64,000 bases of DNA from Clostridiales bacterium (GCA_004556155.1 SFIM01000003.1:82526-146525); one strand, 5' to 3'; numbered from the stretch's first letter, positions 31,919 to 41,169 are shown. The notes: generated by a model from the sequence alone, not told the origin. Numbers and translations: made by a program.

Positions 31919-33793
31919 ATGAAGAACTTCAAGCTCTTCGCCCTCGTGCTCTGCCTGGTTATGCTGGTCTCCTCCGCTGCCATGGCGGATATGACCCCGG
32001 GCACCTACACCGGCGTTGCTACCGGTATGTTCGATGGCCTGACTGTCGAAGTCACCGTCAGTGCGACCGCGATTGAAGACATCAAGGTTACCTCTCACAA
32101 TGAGACCGCTCCCGGCTGGCCCGCGCTGGAAAAGCTGCCCGCTGCCATCGTTGCGGCTCAGTCCATCGCCGTTGACGCCGTTTCCGGCGCCACCCGCTCC
32201 TCCGAGGGCGTTGTCAAGGCTGTGACCGCCGCGCTGGAAGCTGCCGGCGCTGACATCGCCGCCTTCTCCAAGCCCGTGGAGTCCGCTCCCGTGGTTGCTC
32301 CCGATTACTTCCCCGTCATGGGTTCCTTCGAAGTTCCCGCGACCTGGGATGAGTCCTACGACGTAGTCGTCGTCGTCGGCGGTTTTGCCGGTCTGGCGGC
32401 TGCTTACGGCGCTGTGGAAAACGGCTCCTCCGTTGTGCTGGTTGAGAAGCTCTCCACCACCGGCGGCAACTCCGCCATCAACGGCGGCCAGTACGCTTCC
32501 TACACCTCCAAGGTGGCTGCCGAGCTGCAGAAGAAGTTCGACCTGGTGCCCGATACCGCTGAAAAGCACATCGAAGACACCATGAACGGCGGCGACCAGA
32601 TGAGCAACATCAAGCTGGTTCGCGAAATGGTTTACGCTTCTCCCGAATACTTCAACATCCTGCTGGACAACGGTCTGGTCATCCGCGACACCCTGGCCCG
32701 TCCCGGTGGACACTATGGCTACCGCACCTACGTGACCGAGAACCAGGTTGGTTCCGACATCACGAACCTGCAGCTGGAAATCCTCAAGAAGACCAGCGCC
32801 ATCATCGAGCTGGAAACCAAGATGGTTGAAATCTACCGCACCCGCGACGAGGCCAACAAGGTTGTTGGTATCCGCGTGGCGACTGCCGACGGCTACAAGA
32901 CCATCGAAGCCAAGAAGGGCGTCATCCTTGCCACCGGCGGCTTCTCCTCCAACGTTCAGATGCGCGAGACCCAGGTTCCCTACCTGAACGCTGACCTGCC
33001 CACCACCAACATCAAGGCTGCCTCCACTGGCGAAGGCATCTACCTGGCTCAGGCCATCGGCGCCAACACCACCCAGATGAGCAACATCCAGCGTTATCCT
33101 TGGGCCGATCCGAACACCGGCATCCTGGATAAGTATGCTGTATGGCCCTTCACCGGCCCCTCCTACGGCGTTATCTATGTTGACTGGCAGGGCAACCGCT
33201 ACGTCAACGAAGGCGACCGCCGCGACGTGTGCGCCAACGCTGCCGCCAACTCTGGCTTCATCTCCACCTACTGCATCTTCACCGAAGACGTGGTTTCTCC
33301 CTTCGCCTATCATAACGAAATCGAAGAAGGCGTGGCCAGCGGCCGCGTTCTGAAGGCTGACACCCTGGCTGAGCTGGCTGACAAGATCAACGCTTTCGCC
33401 ATCAAGGGTCAGTATCCCGCCGTGCAGGCTGCCAATCTGGAAGCCACCGTTGCTGCCCACAACAGCTACATCGACAGCATGAAGGATCCGGACTTCGGCA
33501 AGGTCATGGCCAAGACCATGGTTAAGATCGAAAACGGCCCCTACTATGCGCTGCCTCAGTTCCCCTCCGTCCACCACACCATGGGCGGCCTGGTGATCAA
33601 CACCAGAACTGAAGTTGTTGACATCTACGGCAACGTCATCCCCGGCCTGTATGCGGCTGGCGAAGTCACCGGCGGTATTCACGGCACCAACCGTCTGGGC
33701 TCCAACGCCGACGCGGACGCCTGCGGCATCGGTTATGTATCCGGTATCGTTGTGTCCACCGGCGAAATCCCCGCCTTCATCCCCGCTGAATAA
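31919..33793 (+). CDS. Exported FMN/FAD-dependent reductase (fumarate/urocanate reductase-like)
   Basis: A 624-residue exported flavoprotein. A signal peptide (MKNFKLFALVLCLVML...AMA, no lipobox) is followed by an FMN-binding domain (about 28-105) with 'DAVSGATRSS', where Thr92 would carry FMN added by ApbE. An FAD_binding_2 domain fills residues 143-610. Candidate active-site residues are in 'DRRD' (434-435), 'HHTMGG' (552-553) and 'HGTNRLG' (Arg592), as in fumarate, urocanate and related reductases that use external electron acceptors. The first glycine of the FAD GxGxxG motif reads Val153 ('VVVVVGGFAG'). Codon use suggests strong expression. The true acceptor is unknown. Confidence 0.88.
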   Translation: MKNFKLFALVLCLVMLVSSAAMADMTPGTYTGVATGMFDGLTVEVTVSATAIEDIKVTSHNETAPGWPALEKLPAAIVAAQSIAVDAVSGATRSSEGVVKAVTAALEAAGADIAAFSKPVESAPVVAPDYFPVMGSFEVPATWDESYDVVVVVGGFAGLAAAYGAVENGSSVVLVEKLSTTGGNSAINGGQYASYTSKVAAELQKKFDLVPDTAEKHIEDTMNGGDQMSNIKLVREMVYASPEYFNILLDNGLVIRDTLARPGGHYGYRTYVTENQVGSDITNLQLEILKKTSAIIELETKMVEIYRTRDEANKVVGIRVATADGYKTIEAKKGVILATGGFSSNVQMRETQVPYLNADLPTTNIKAASTGEGIYLAQAIGANTTQMSNIQRYPWADPNTGILDKYAVWPFTGPSYGVIYVDWQGNRYVNEGDRRDVCANAAANSGFISTYCIFTEDVVSPFAYHNEIEEGVASGRVLKADTLAELADKINAFAIKGQYPAVQAANLEATVAAHNSYIDSMKDPDFGKVMAKTMVKIENGPYYALPQFPSVHHTMGGLVINTRTEVVDIYGNVIPGLYAAGEVTGGIHGTNRLGSNADADACGIGYVSGIVVSTGEIPAFIPAE

Positions 33794-33807
33794 GCAATAA
33801 TATTCAA

Positions 33808-33846
33808 ACCGGGGGCAGTCTTAAAAAAGACTGCCCCCGGTATTTT
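33808..33846 (+). terminator. Rho-independent terminator
   Basis: A 15-pair perfect stem (33808-33822 with 33827-33841) is followed by TTTTT. It is very strong and fits a highly expressed gene. Confidence 0.95.
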
Positions 33847-34151
33847 TGTCTGAAACACCATACCATTCACCTCAATCTACAGCAGCTATGCTATACGCAA
33901 CTGTCTATCTTCTCTCTAAGCAAAGTTCAAAGACGCTGTCCGCTGATTAACGTGTTAGCTGTAACAAGCTTTTTTCTAAGCAACTCTTGCTGTTTCGCTT
34001 ACATAGCTGGATGATAAAAGCGATGCCCCTCGTTGACTTCCTCTTCATGGATAATAATGATGATACAGTGCATGAATAATGCCGTTGCACCTTGCTTGTT
34101 ATCTACTTGGCAAGCATTGATTTCACTGCCATCGCTAAAGTGTTTTCCTCG
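33847..34151. other. Gene-free stretch with nothing recognised
   Basis: About 300 bases of mixed composition between two terminators. No ribosome site with a plausible start, no repeat shared with the rest of the window and no RNA motif were found. Confidence 0.5.
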
Positions 34152-34192
34152 AAAAAAGACGTGCCCCCTCCAGCACGCCGGAAGGGGCACGT
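34152..34192 (-). terminator. Rho-independent terminator (reverse strand)
   Basis: ACGTGCCCC (34159-34167) pairs with GGGGCACGT (34184-34192), followed by TTTTTT on the reverse strand. It serves the SH3-repeat gene. Confidence 0.85.
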
Positions 34193-34238
34193 TTCATATC
34201 ATGATTTTAGATCTATCTGGCTGTCAACAGCCATTTGC

Positions 34239-35000
34239 TCAGTTCAGCGTCAGGCGGCTCATCTGGGTATAGCCGGTTTTGCCGTCCTCGGTCTTCACCT
34301 TGGCATAGTTGCTGTTGTAGCGCCACTTGAGAATATACACCTTTTCGCCGTTTTCATAGCGGCCCAGGTTCTCGCCATAGCTGCTGGACGGACGATCATA
34401 CAGGTAGAGATAGCCCATTTCACTGTCAACGGTAGCCGTCTGGTGATAGGCCATCTCGCCCTCCTTGACCAGGGCGGACTTGTTGACATAGCCCACCTGA
34501 CCAGTGGTCAGGGAGTAGACATAGGCATAGTTGCGGTCGGCGTTCCAGTTGAGCACCTCAAAGCGCTCGCCGTTATTGAAGCGGCCCAGGTTTTCGCCGT
34601 AAGTGCTGGACGGACGGTCATACATGTAGCAATAGCCCAGGGGCTGCACGCTGTCCACATAATACACGGGGTAGTCGCGGCTGGTGCCGTAGGGAATCAG
34701 GCATTCGCCGTTCACATAACCCACCTGGTTGTTGCGATCCACCACCAGATAAAACTCGTTGCCGGTTTTGGTGCTGATCACCTTCAGCGTTTCGCCGTTG
34801 TTATAGCGGCCCAGGTTGTTGCCATAGGTACTGGTGGGACGGTCGTACATGTAGCAATAGCCGCTGGGGCTGTAGCTATCCACCACATAGAGGGGGTAAT
34901 TATCGGTGAATCGATAGGCTCTGTCAGCCAGCGCAACGCCGGCCAGCAGGGACAGCATCAGAGCCAGAGCCAGGATAGAGAAGAACTTGCGCTTCATCAT
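34239..35000 (-). CDS. Exported protein with three SH3-like repeats
   Basis: A 253-residue exported protein. After a signal peptide (MMKRKFFSILALALML...ALA) the chain consists of three repeats of about 75 residues. Each has a 'YDRPSSTYGENLGR' type core (near residues 51, 127 and 201) followed by 'YNNGE...V' and 'VGYVN' or 'TGYTQ'. Bacterial SH3 repeats of this kind usually bind peptidoglycan or other wall polymers. No catalytic domain is attached, so it may be a wall-binding or adhesion protein. The repeats are more alike than in most SH3 proteins, suggesting recent internal duplication. Confidence 0.82.
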   Translation of the reverse strand: MMKRKFFSILALALMLSLLAGVALADRAYRFTDNYPLYVVDSYSPSGYCYMYDRPTSTYGNNLGRYNNGETLKVISTKTGNEFYLVVDRNNQVGYVNGECLIPYGTSRDYPVYYVDSVQPLGYCYMYDRPSSTYGENLGRFNNGERFEVLNWNADRNYAYVYSLTTGQVGYVNKSALVKEGEMAYHQTATVDSEMGYLYLYDRPSSSYGENLGRYENGEKVYILKWRYNSNYAKVKTEDGKTGYTQMSRLTLN

Positions 35001-35114
35001 TATTCACACCTTTCTGGATTCATGGTTTCCATCTATGGAAAAACAAGGATCAATTTCATTATACCAGCATATTCTATGCCTGTCAATCCAAAAAGATGTA
35101 AAAAGTTGTAACAA

Positions 35115-35873
35115 TTAGCCGATGTGAATTTGCGGCGCGCGGCCATCCGCGCCGGGCTGAGAGAAGCAAGCAGGCAGCGGGCCGTCGCTGACGATATCGT
35201 CAATCTCGCTCACATGCCCCTGCACATAAAAATAATCGCGGCCAATCTTGTTATGCGCAGCCATCAGCACACGCCGCTTGGCATGGCGAAACATCAGCTT
35301 GCGCAGCTCGCATTCCTCCACCGAGGAATCCGTCATCCGCCCGTCCGCCGATACGCCCCGGCAGGAGAAGAACACCGCGTCGGCGTTGATCGTCTCCAGC
35401 ATATCCCGCGCGTACCCGCCGATCATGGAATAGGAGTTATCAATCATCAGCCCGCCGGTCAGATACGTTTTAATGTGCCTTTCTCCCAGCGCCAGGGCGG
35501 TTTTAAGGCCGCTGGTGATAGCCACCACGTTTTTAAAATCCTTCAAGTATGGGATCATGCTGTACACCGTGCTGGACGCATCCAGGATGATCACATCGTT
35601 TTCATCCACCAATCCGGCGGCGATGCGGCCAATATGCTGCTTGGCCTCCTGTGCCTCGGTTTCACGCATCAGCAGGGGCACGTCGCGGTTTGCGCCGGTC
35701 AGCACCGCGCCGCCGTATACGCGCCGCAGCACGCCCGCGCGCTCCAGAGCGGTCAGATCGCGCCGCACGGTGGCCTCGCTGACAAACAGCTGCTTGGCAA
35801 TTTCGCCCACCGATACCATGCGGCCGCCCTTCAGCAGCTGCACAATTTGCTCATGACGCTCCTCTTCAAACAT
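35115..35873 (-). CDS. DeoR/GlpR family transcriptional regulator
   Basis: A 252-residue repressor. The DeoR helix-turn-helix spans about residues 5-58 ('RHEQIVQLLKGGRMVSVGEI', 'VSEATVRRDLTALERAGVL'), and the sugar-phosphate sensing domain follows ('ILDASSTVYSMIPYL', 'VVAITSGLKTALAL', 'SMIGGYARDMLETINAD'). It is divergent from the glycerol-1-phosphate dehydrogenase gene and probably controls it in response to a phosphorylated polyol. No other transport or kinase gene is linked. Confidence 0.92.
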   Translation of the reverse strand: MFEEERHEQIVQLLKGGRMVSVGEIAKQLFVSEATVRRDLTALERAGVLRRVYGGAVLTGANRDVPLLMRETEAQEAKQHIGRIAAGLVDENDVIILDASSTVYSMIPYLKDFKNVVAITSGLKTALALGERHIKTYLTGGLMIDNSYSMIGGYARDMLETINADAVFFSCRGVSADGRMTDSSVEECELRKLMFRHAKRRVLMAAHNKIGRDYFYVQGHVSEIDDIVSDGPLPACFSQPGADGRAPQIHIG

Positions 35874-36006
35874 GCCCGCATCCTCCCCCGCGCTTTGGTC
35901 TGAGCTTTATTATAGCGCGGCGGGCGATGTTTTGCAATGCATTTTTGATTGACTTTGTTCACTTCTGCAATTCTTGCCGATGATTCTTCAATCCTCGTGA
36001 CAGCAA

Positions 36007-36035
36007 TTGACAAAGCACGTATAAGAGAATACAAT
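36007..36035 (+). promoter_or_regulatory. Promoter of the glycerol-1-phosphate dehydrogenase gene
   Basis: TTGACA at 36007-36012 and TACAAT at 36030-36035 are 17 bases apart, about 50 bases before the start. It lies in the divergent region next to the DeoR gene. Confidence 0.8.
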
Positions 36036-36087
36036 AGATAAGGTGATAAATTTCACCTTCAATTACAGCAAAGGAACGTGAGTGATA

Positions 36088-37437
36088 ATGATTAACTTCG
36101 CCGATGCTTCCCTGAATACGCTGATCGCCAAGGGCGGTCATGACTGCGCGTGCGGCCGCCATCATGAAATGAAGATGGATTATCTGGCCATCGAGCCCGG
36201 CGCCGTCCGCCATATCCCCGAGGCCCTGAAGGCCATCGGCTGCACCAAGCCCTTTATCGTCTGCGATGTAAACACCAAGAAGGCTGCCTGGTCCTTTGTG
36301 GAGCCCGTGCTCAAGCAGGCCGGCATCGAATATACCCTGTATTGCTTCCCCTTTGAGCATGTGGAGCCGGACGAGTACGCCATGGGCTCGCTGGTAATGC
36401 ACTATGACGTCACCTGCGACGGCGTGATGGGCATCGGCTCGGGCGTGGTGAACGACTGCTGCAAGGTGCTCAGCCACAAGGTGGGCGTGAAAGAGCTGAT
36501 CGTGGGCACCGCTCCCTCCATGGATGGCTATGCCAGCAACTCCTCCTCCATGATCTGCGAGCGCATCAAGGTGTCCCTGTATGACGGCGCTCCCCGCGCG
36601 ATCATCTGCGATATCGATATCATCAAGAACGCCCCCATGCGCATGCTGTGGGCGGGCTTCGGCGATATGCTGGCCAAGTACATCGCCATTTGCGAGTGGC
36701 GCATCTCCAATCTGGTCACCGGCGAATACTACTGCGAAAACATCGCCCAACTGATGCGCGCCTCCCTGAAAAAGATCGTTGAAAACGCCCCCGGCCTCAA
36801 GACCCGCGATGAAAAGGCCGTGCAGGCCACTGTCGAGGGCCTGGTGCTTTCCGGCGTTGCGATGAGCTACGCGGGCATCTCCCGCCCCGCCAGCGGTCTG
36901 GAGCATTACTTCAGCCACCTGTGGGAAATGATGGCGCTGGACCGCGGTACGCCCTACGAGCTGCACGGCATCCAGGTGGGCGTGGGCACGCTGCTGACGC
37001 TCAAGCTGTATGAACAGATCCGCAAGATGCATCCTGACCGCAAGGTAGCCGAGGACTTTATCAAGTCCTTCACCGACGAACAGTGGCAGGCCATGATCCG
37101 CGATATCTTTGGCAAGGCCGCCGAAACCGTCATCCTGCAGGAGCACACCGTGTTCCACAAGAACGATCCTGCCCGTCACGCCAAGCGCCTGGACAAGATC
37201 ATCGCGCACTGGGACGACATCCTGCGCATCATCGATGAAGAGCTGCCCTCCTGCGAAAGCATCGCCGCCATGATGCGCGATCTGGGCATGCCCACCCAGC
37301 CTGAGGATATCAACGTCACCTGGCAGGATACCGAAAAGGCCTTCATCGGCTCCCGCGATATCCGCGACAAGTACCTGTCCAGCTCCATGCTGTGGGATAT
37401 GGGCCTGCTCTACACCACCAAGCTGCAGCGCGGCTGA
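36088..37437 (+). CDS. sn-Glycerol-1-phosphate dehydrogenase family protein (AraM/EgsA-like)
   Basis: A 449-residue NAD(P)-dependent iron-containing dehydrogenase. The dinucleotide loop 'GIGSGVVNDCCKVL' (near residue 112) and 'GTAPSMDGYASNSSS' (near 140) are hallmarks of this family; 'HYFSHLWEMM' and 'ELHGIQVGVG' supply the metal-binding histidines. AraM of Bacillus reduces dihydroxyacetone phosphate to sn-glycerol 1-phosphate, the archaeal-type stereoisomer. ATG 36088 is used; GTG 36082, six bases after AAAGGA, is an equally possible start. A long tail after residue 350 is typical of the Firmicutes group. DeoR is the likely regulator. Confidence 0.88.
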   Translation: MINFADASLNTLIAKGGHDCACGRHHEMKMDYLAIEPGAVRHIPEALKAIGCTKPFIVCDVNTKKAAWSFVEPVLKQAGIEYTLYCFPFEHVEPDEYAMGSLVMHYDVTCDGVMGIGSGVVNDCCKVLSHKVGVKELIVGTAPSMDGYASNSSSMICERIKVSLYDGAPRAIICDIDIIKNAPMRMLWAGFGDMLAKYIAICEWRISNLVTGEYYCENIAQLMRASLKKIVENAPGLKTRDEKAVQATVEGLVLSGVAMSYAGISRPASGLEHYFSHLWEMMALDRGTPYELHGIQVGVGTLLTLKLYEQIRKMHPDRKVAEDFIKSFTDEQWQAMIRDIFGKAAETVILQEHTVFHKNDPARHAKRLDKIIAHWDDILRIIDEELPSCESIAAMMRDLGMPTQPEDINVTWQDTEKAFIGSRDIRDKYLSSSMLWDMGLLYTTKLQRG

Positions 37438-37458
37438 GCAGCGCGGCAGACACATAGA

Positions 37459-37494
37459 ACGGCTGACCGGATTTCACCCGGTCAGCCGTTTTTT
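37459..37494 (+). terminator. Rho-independent terminator
   Basis: A 13-pair stem (AACGGCTGACCGG with complement at 37478-37490) is followed by a T run. It could also serve the convergent glycosyltransferase gene. Confidence 0.9.
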
Positions 37495-37509
37495 ATGCTT
37501 CGGTTTCCG

Positions 37510-38757
37510 TTACCACTCGCGGATCAGCCTTTCAATCAGATCCGCCGCGCAGCCCACGCCATCCTCCTGGCGCAGCATCTCGCCCATCTGAGCAGCGTTT
37601 TGCGCATAACGCGCATCGCAGCACAGATCACGCAGCGCATCGGCCAGCTTGCTGGCAGTCAGCAGCGAACGCTGAATGGGCTTGGGGCCCAGCTCGCGCT
37701 GATACACCTGATGCCCCCAGAACGCCTGCTCACCGCAGAAGGGAATGATCAGCGTAGGTCGGCCCGCGCGCAGACCCGAAGCCGTGGTGCCCGCGCCGCC
37801 ATGGTGAACCACAGCGCGCATGCGCGGGAACAGCCAGCCATGATTGATATAGCCGGTATGATAGTAGACGTTGGGCAGCTTTTCAGCCGGCAGGATATCG
37901 CTGCTCCAGCCGCCGTCCACGATGGCGCGCAGCCCCGTCTCGCGCAGGGCGGCAACCACCTTGTCAAAAATCTTTTCCATATCGCTGGACACCATGGAGC
38001 CAAAGCCGATGTACACCGGCGCGTCGCCTGCATCCAGGAAAGCCTGCAGCTCGGGATCAGGCTCGGCCTCCTCATTTTCCTCCTGCCAGAAACCCGTCAT
38101 GTAGATATTGTCGTCCCAGTCTGACGGACGCTCCAGAAGCTTGGGGCTGATGGCATACAGCACAGGCACGCGATGCCCGTCCACCGTCAGGATCGGTTCG
38201 CTCTTGATCGGCGGAGCCTCGATGCCCTGTGCTTTGCGCCAATCGGCCAGCATGTGGCGCTCAAAGGCGTTGATGGCCAGCCAGCTGATACGATAACTCG
38301 CCCCGGCATAGCGCTTACCCGGCAGCTGGGGGAACAGCGGCAACGGGAAATCAGCGTTGGGATCCAGCGGGAAATAGTATGTCTGGATATAGGGAATGTG
38401 CAGCTTTTCAGCCACGGCGTTCACCGCCGACAGGCTAAAGGTGGACAGGATCGCATCCGCCCCCTGGCTGCCCGTCAGGATGGAATCCATCAGCGCATCC
38501 TTGCAGCCCGCAATGGCCTTCTGCAATTGCGGCAGGAAGGTAACGGCCAGGTTGCCCGGGCGCATCAGGCTTTCCATATAGTGGTGCAGGCTGCCCGGCA
38601 GCGGCAGAAAATCCATGCCCACTTGGCGCGCCGCCTCCTCAAAGGGAGCGAATGCGATCAGGCGCGTTTGATGCCCGCGGCGTTGCAGCTCGCGGCCCAG
38701 CAGGATGTACGGGCGTACATCACCCGTCGAGCCAATGGCAACCATAGAAAACAGCAT
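37510..38757 (-). CDS. GT1-type glycosyltransferase (UDP-sugar dependent, sterol-glucosyltransferase-like)
   Basis: A 415-residue GT-B fold enzyme. The N-terminal 'AIGSTGDVRPYILLGRELQR' and the C-terminal sugar-nucleotide block 'VVHHGGAGTTASGLRAGRPT' with 'PFCGEQAFWG' define the UGT51/macrolide glycosyltransferase branch of GT1. Such enzymes glycosylate lipids, sterol-like molecules or natural products using UDP- or TDP-sugars. No biosynthetic cluster is nearby, so a membrane glycolipid acceptor is one possibility. It is transcribed alone; AAAGGGAGGG lies before the start. Confidence 0.88.
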   Translation of the reverse strand: MLFSMVAIGSTGDVRPYILLGRELQRRGHQTRLIAFAPFEEAARQVGMDFLPLPGSLHHYMESLMRPGNLAVTFLPQLQKAIAGCKDALMDSILTGSQGADAILSTFSLSAVNAVAEKLHIPYIQTYYFPLDPNADFPLPLFPQLPGKRYAGASYRISWLAINAFERHMLADWRKAQGIEAPPIKSEPILTVDGHRVPVLYAISPKLLERPSDWDDNIYMTGFWQEENEEAEPDPELQAFLDAGDAPVYIGFGSMVSSDMEKIFDKVVAALRETGLRAIVDGGWSSDILPAEKLPNVYYHTGYINHGWLFPRMRAVVHHGGAGTTASGLRAGRPTLIIPFCGEQAFWGHQVYQRELGPKPIQRSLLTASKLADALRDLCCDARYAQNAAQMGEMLRQEDGVGCAADLIERLIREW

Positions 38758-38841
38758 GAAGAATCCCTCCCTTTGGCGGCATGTCAGGTCTTGTTCAATT
38801 CAGCATAGCATGCAAAGATCAAGTGAAAATCAATTGCACGG

Positions 38842-41169
38842 TTATACGCGCCAGATATTTTCGGCATATTGACGCACCGCACGGTCGGCGCTGAAGGGGC
38901 CCGCGCCGGCAATGTTGAGCAGGCATTTGCGGGCAAACGCGCGCGGCTCGTCCTTGTATTCCATATAAGCGCGCAGGCGCGCAGCCTGATAGGCGGCAAA
39001 GTCCAGCAGCAGGAAGTGATGATCGGGGCGATGCCAGCTGGCGCCCTTGAGCAGCGCGTCGTACAGCTCGGTCAGGCCCGCATCCGGCTCACAGATGCTG
39101 CCGTCCACCAGCGCGTCCACCGCCCGGCGGATGCGCGGGCTGGCGCGGTAAATATCGTTGGGGTTGTAGGTTTCGCGGATCGCGTCGATCTCCTGCGCGG
39201 TCGCGCCGAAGATGTATTCATTCTCCTGCCCGGCCTGCTGGGCGATTTCGATGTTCGCGCCGTCCAGCGTGCCCAGGGTGATTGCGCCGTTGAGCATCAG
39301 CTTCATGTTGCCGGTGCCGCTGGCCTCGGTGCCCGCGGGCGAAATCTGCTGGCTCAGGTCGGCGGCGGGAATGATACGCTCGGCATAGGAGCAATTGTAG
39401 TTTTGCACAAACACCACGCGCAGACGGTCGTTTACCTCGGGATCGCCGTTGATGCGCTCGGCCACCTTGTTGCAGAAATAGATGATGCTCTTGGCGCGGT
39501 CATACCCGGCCGCCGCCTTCGCGCCGAAGATCACCGCCACGGGCGGGAAGGCCGCGCGGAAGTCTTCGTCCTCCTTCAGGCAGTTATACAGATCCACCAG
39601 CGACAGCGCGTTCATCAACTGACGCTTGTACTCATGCAGGCGCTTTACCTGCACATCATACAGGAAGTTTTCAGGCAGATCCACATCCTCGTGCGCCCGG
39701 ATATATGCGCGCAGCTGCGCCTTTTTCTGGCGCTTGACGGCCATAAAGCGGTCGATCAGCGCGTCGTCCAGATGCTCGCGCAGCGCGCCCAGACGCGCAA
39801 GATCAGTCAGGAAATCATCCCCGCCCAGCGTGTCGCTCAGCAGCGCGGTCAGCTCGGGATTGCACACCCCCAGCCAGCGCCGGGGCGTGATGCCGTTGGT
39901 CACGTTCTGCAGTCGATCGGGATAGGCGCGGTGCCAGTCGACAAACACGCGCTCCTTGAGAATATGGGTGTGCAGCTCAGCCACGCCGTTGGTGCAGTGC
40001 GTGCAGGCAACGGCCAGGTTGGCCATGTGAATGGTGTGGTTTTCAACAATGCAGAGGCCCTCATGCCCCTGCGCGCGCAGGCGCTCGTCCAAGCGGCGGA
40101 TGATGGGAATCAGCTCGGGCGCGACGGCGCGCATCAGGCTTTCGCTCCAGCATTCCAGGGCCTCGGGCATCACGGTATGATTGGTAAAGGAGAAGGCGCG
40201 GAAGGCGATCTCCGCCGCCTGCTCAAAGTCCATGCCCTCGCTGGTCAGGATGCGAATGAGCTCCGGCACGGCCATGGTGGGATGGGTGTCGTTGAGCTGC
40301 ACAGCAAACTGCTCGACAAAGCGCTCGCGCTGGGGACACTGACGCAGCAGATCCTGCACCGTGGCGCTGCACAGCAGATACTGCTGGCGCAGGCGCAGCG
40401 TTTTGCCCGCGCGCTTGCTGTCGCCCGGATAGAGCAAGGCGGTAATATCCGCCGCGCGCACCGCCTCACGGGAGGCCTTTTCATAGTTCTGGTCGTTAAA
40501 GGCAGGCATGTCGATGGGCTCCACCGGCTCGGCCCTCCAAAGGCGCAGCGTGCGAATGACCCCGCGCAGGCCGATCACCGGCATATCATAGGGCACGGCG
40601 CGCACGGAGAAATTGGCAAAGCGCACGATCACGCTTTCATCCTCGCGGCGCACCGACCAGGGATCACCATGCTTGGTCCAATCGTCGGGGGCTTCCACCT
40701 GCCGTCCATCCTCAAAGGACTGCTTGAACAGGCCAAAGCGATAGTACAGGCCATAGCCGCTCAGGGGGATATTCTGCGCGGCGGCGGCGTCCAGATAGCA
40801 CGCAGCCAGGCGGCCCAGGCCGCCGTTGCCCAGCGCCGCATCCTCGATATCCTCCATATCGCTCAGGTGCGCGCCCTGCTGATTGAGCAGCTTTTCTACC
40901 TCGTTGTACACGCCCAGGCAGCACAGGTTATTGTGCCACAGGCGACCCATCAGATATTCCGCGCTGATATAGCAGGCGCGGCGGCGCTGGCGAAGATCCT
41001 GCTCATCCTGCGCCCACTTGGGGGCGATGGAGAGCATCACAGCCTGAGCAATGGCGTCGTGCAGCTGGAAATCATGCGCGTTGGCAAAGTCCACATGATA
41101 GCGCGCGCGCAGGAAGCGCTCGGCGTCGCTGACAATCTGCTGCGGAGATACGGAATAGGCGTTGGTCAT
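38842..41169 (-). CDS. glgP: Glycogen/starch/alpha-glucan phosphorylase
   Basis: A 775-residue PLP enzyme that releases glucose 1-phosphate from alpha-1,4-glucans. Recognisable blocks are 'YISAEYLMGRLWHNNL', 'ALGNGGLGRLAACYLDA', 'QLNDTHPTMAVPELIR', 'NGITPRRWL', 'VKRLHEYKRQLMN' and the PLP-lysine region 'ASGTGNMKLMLNGA'. The length is normal. ATG 41169 follows AAGGAG at eight bases; a GTG at 41178 is too close. It works with MalQ encoded 4 kb away, the usual pair for maltodextrin and glycogen use. It lies 67 bases after the L,D-transpeptidase gene, perhaps by chance. Confidence 0.97.
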   Translation of the reverse strand: MTNAYSVSPQQIVSDAERFLRARYHVDFANAHDFQLHDAIAQAVMLSIAPKWAQDEQDLRQRRRACYISAEYLMGRLWHNNLCCLGVYNEVEKLLNQQGAHLSDMEDIEDAALGNGGLGRLAACYLDAAAAQNIPLSGYGLYYRFGLFKQSFEDGRQVEAPDDWTKHGDPWSVRREDESVIVRFANFSVRAVPYDMPVIGLRGVIRTLRLWRAEPVEPIDMPAFNDQNYEKASREAVRAADITALLYPGDSKRAGKTLRLRQQYLLCSATVQDLLRQCPQRERFVEQFAVQLNDTHPTMAVPELIRILTSEGMDFEQAAEIAFRAFSFTNHTVMPEALECWSESLMRAVAPELIPIIRRLDERLRAQGHEGLCIVENHTIHMANLAVACTHCTNGVAELHTHILKERVFVDWHRAYPDRLQNVTNGITPRRWLGVCNPELTALLSDTLGGDDFLTDLARLGALREHLDDALIDRFMAVKRQKKAQLRAYIRAHEDVDLPENFLYDVQVKRLHEYKRQLMNALSLVDLYNCLKEDEDFRAAFPPVAVIFGAKAAAGYDRAKSIIYFCNKVAERINGDPEVNDRLRVVFVQNYNCSYAERIIPAADLSQQISPAGTEASGTGNMKLMLNGAITLGTLDGANIEIAQQAGQENEYIFGATAQEIDAIRETYNPNDIYRASPRIRRAVDALVDGSICEPDAGLTELYDALLKGASWHRPDHHFLLLDFAAYQAARLRAYMEYKDEPRAFARKCLLNIAGAGPFSADRAVRQYAENIWRV

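Noticed and set aside
31886..33682. A 598-codon reverse-strand frame over the flavin reductase
   Set aside because: Gly/Val/Asp-rich antisense shadow; the forward gene has a signal peptide, motifs and a terminator.
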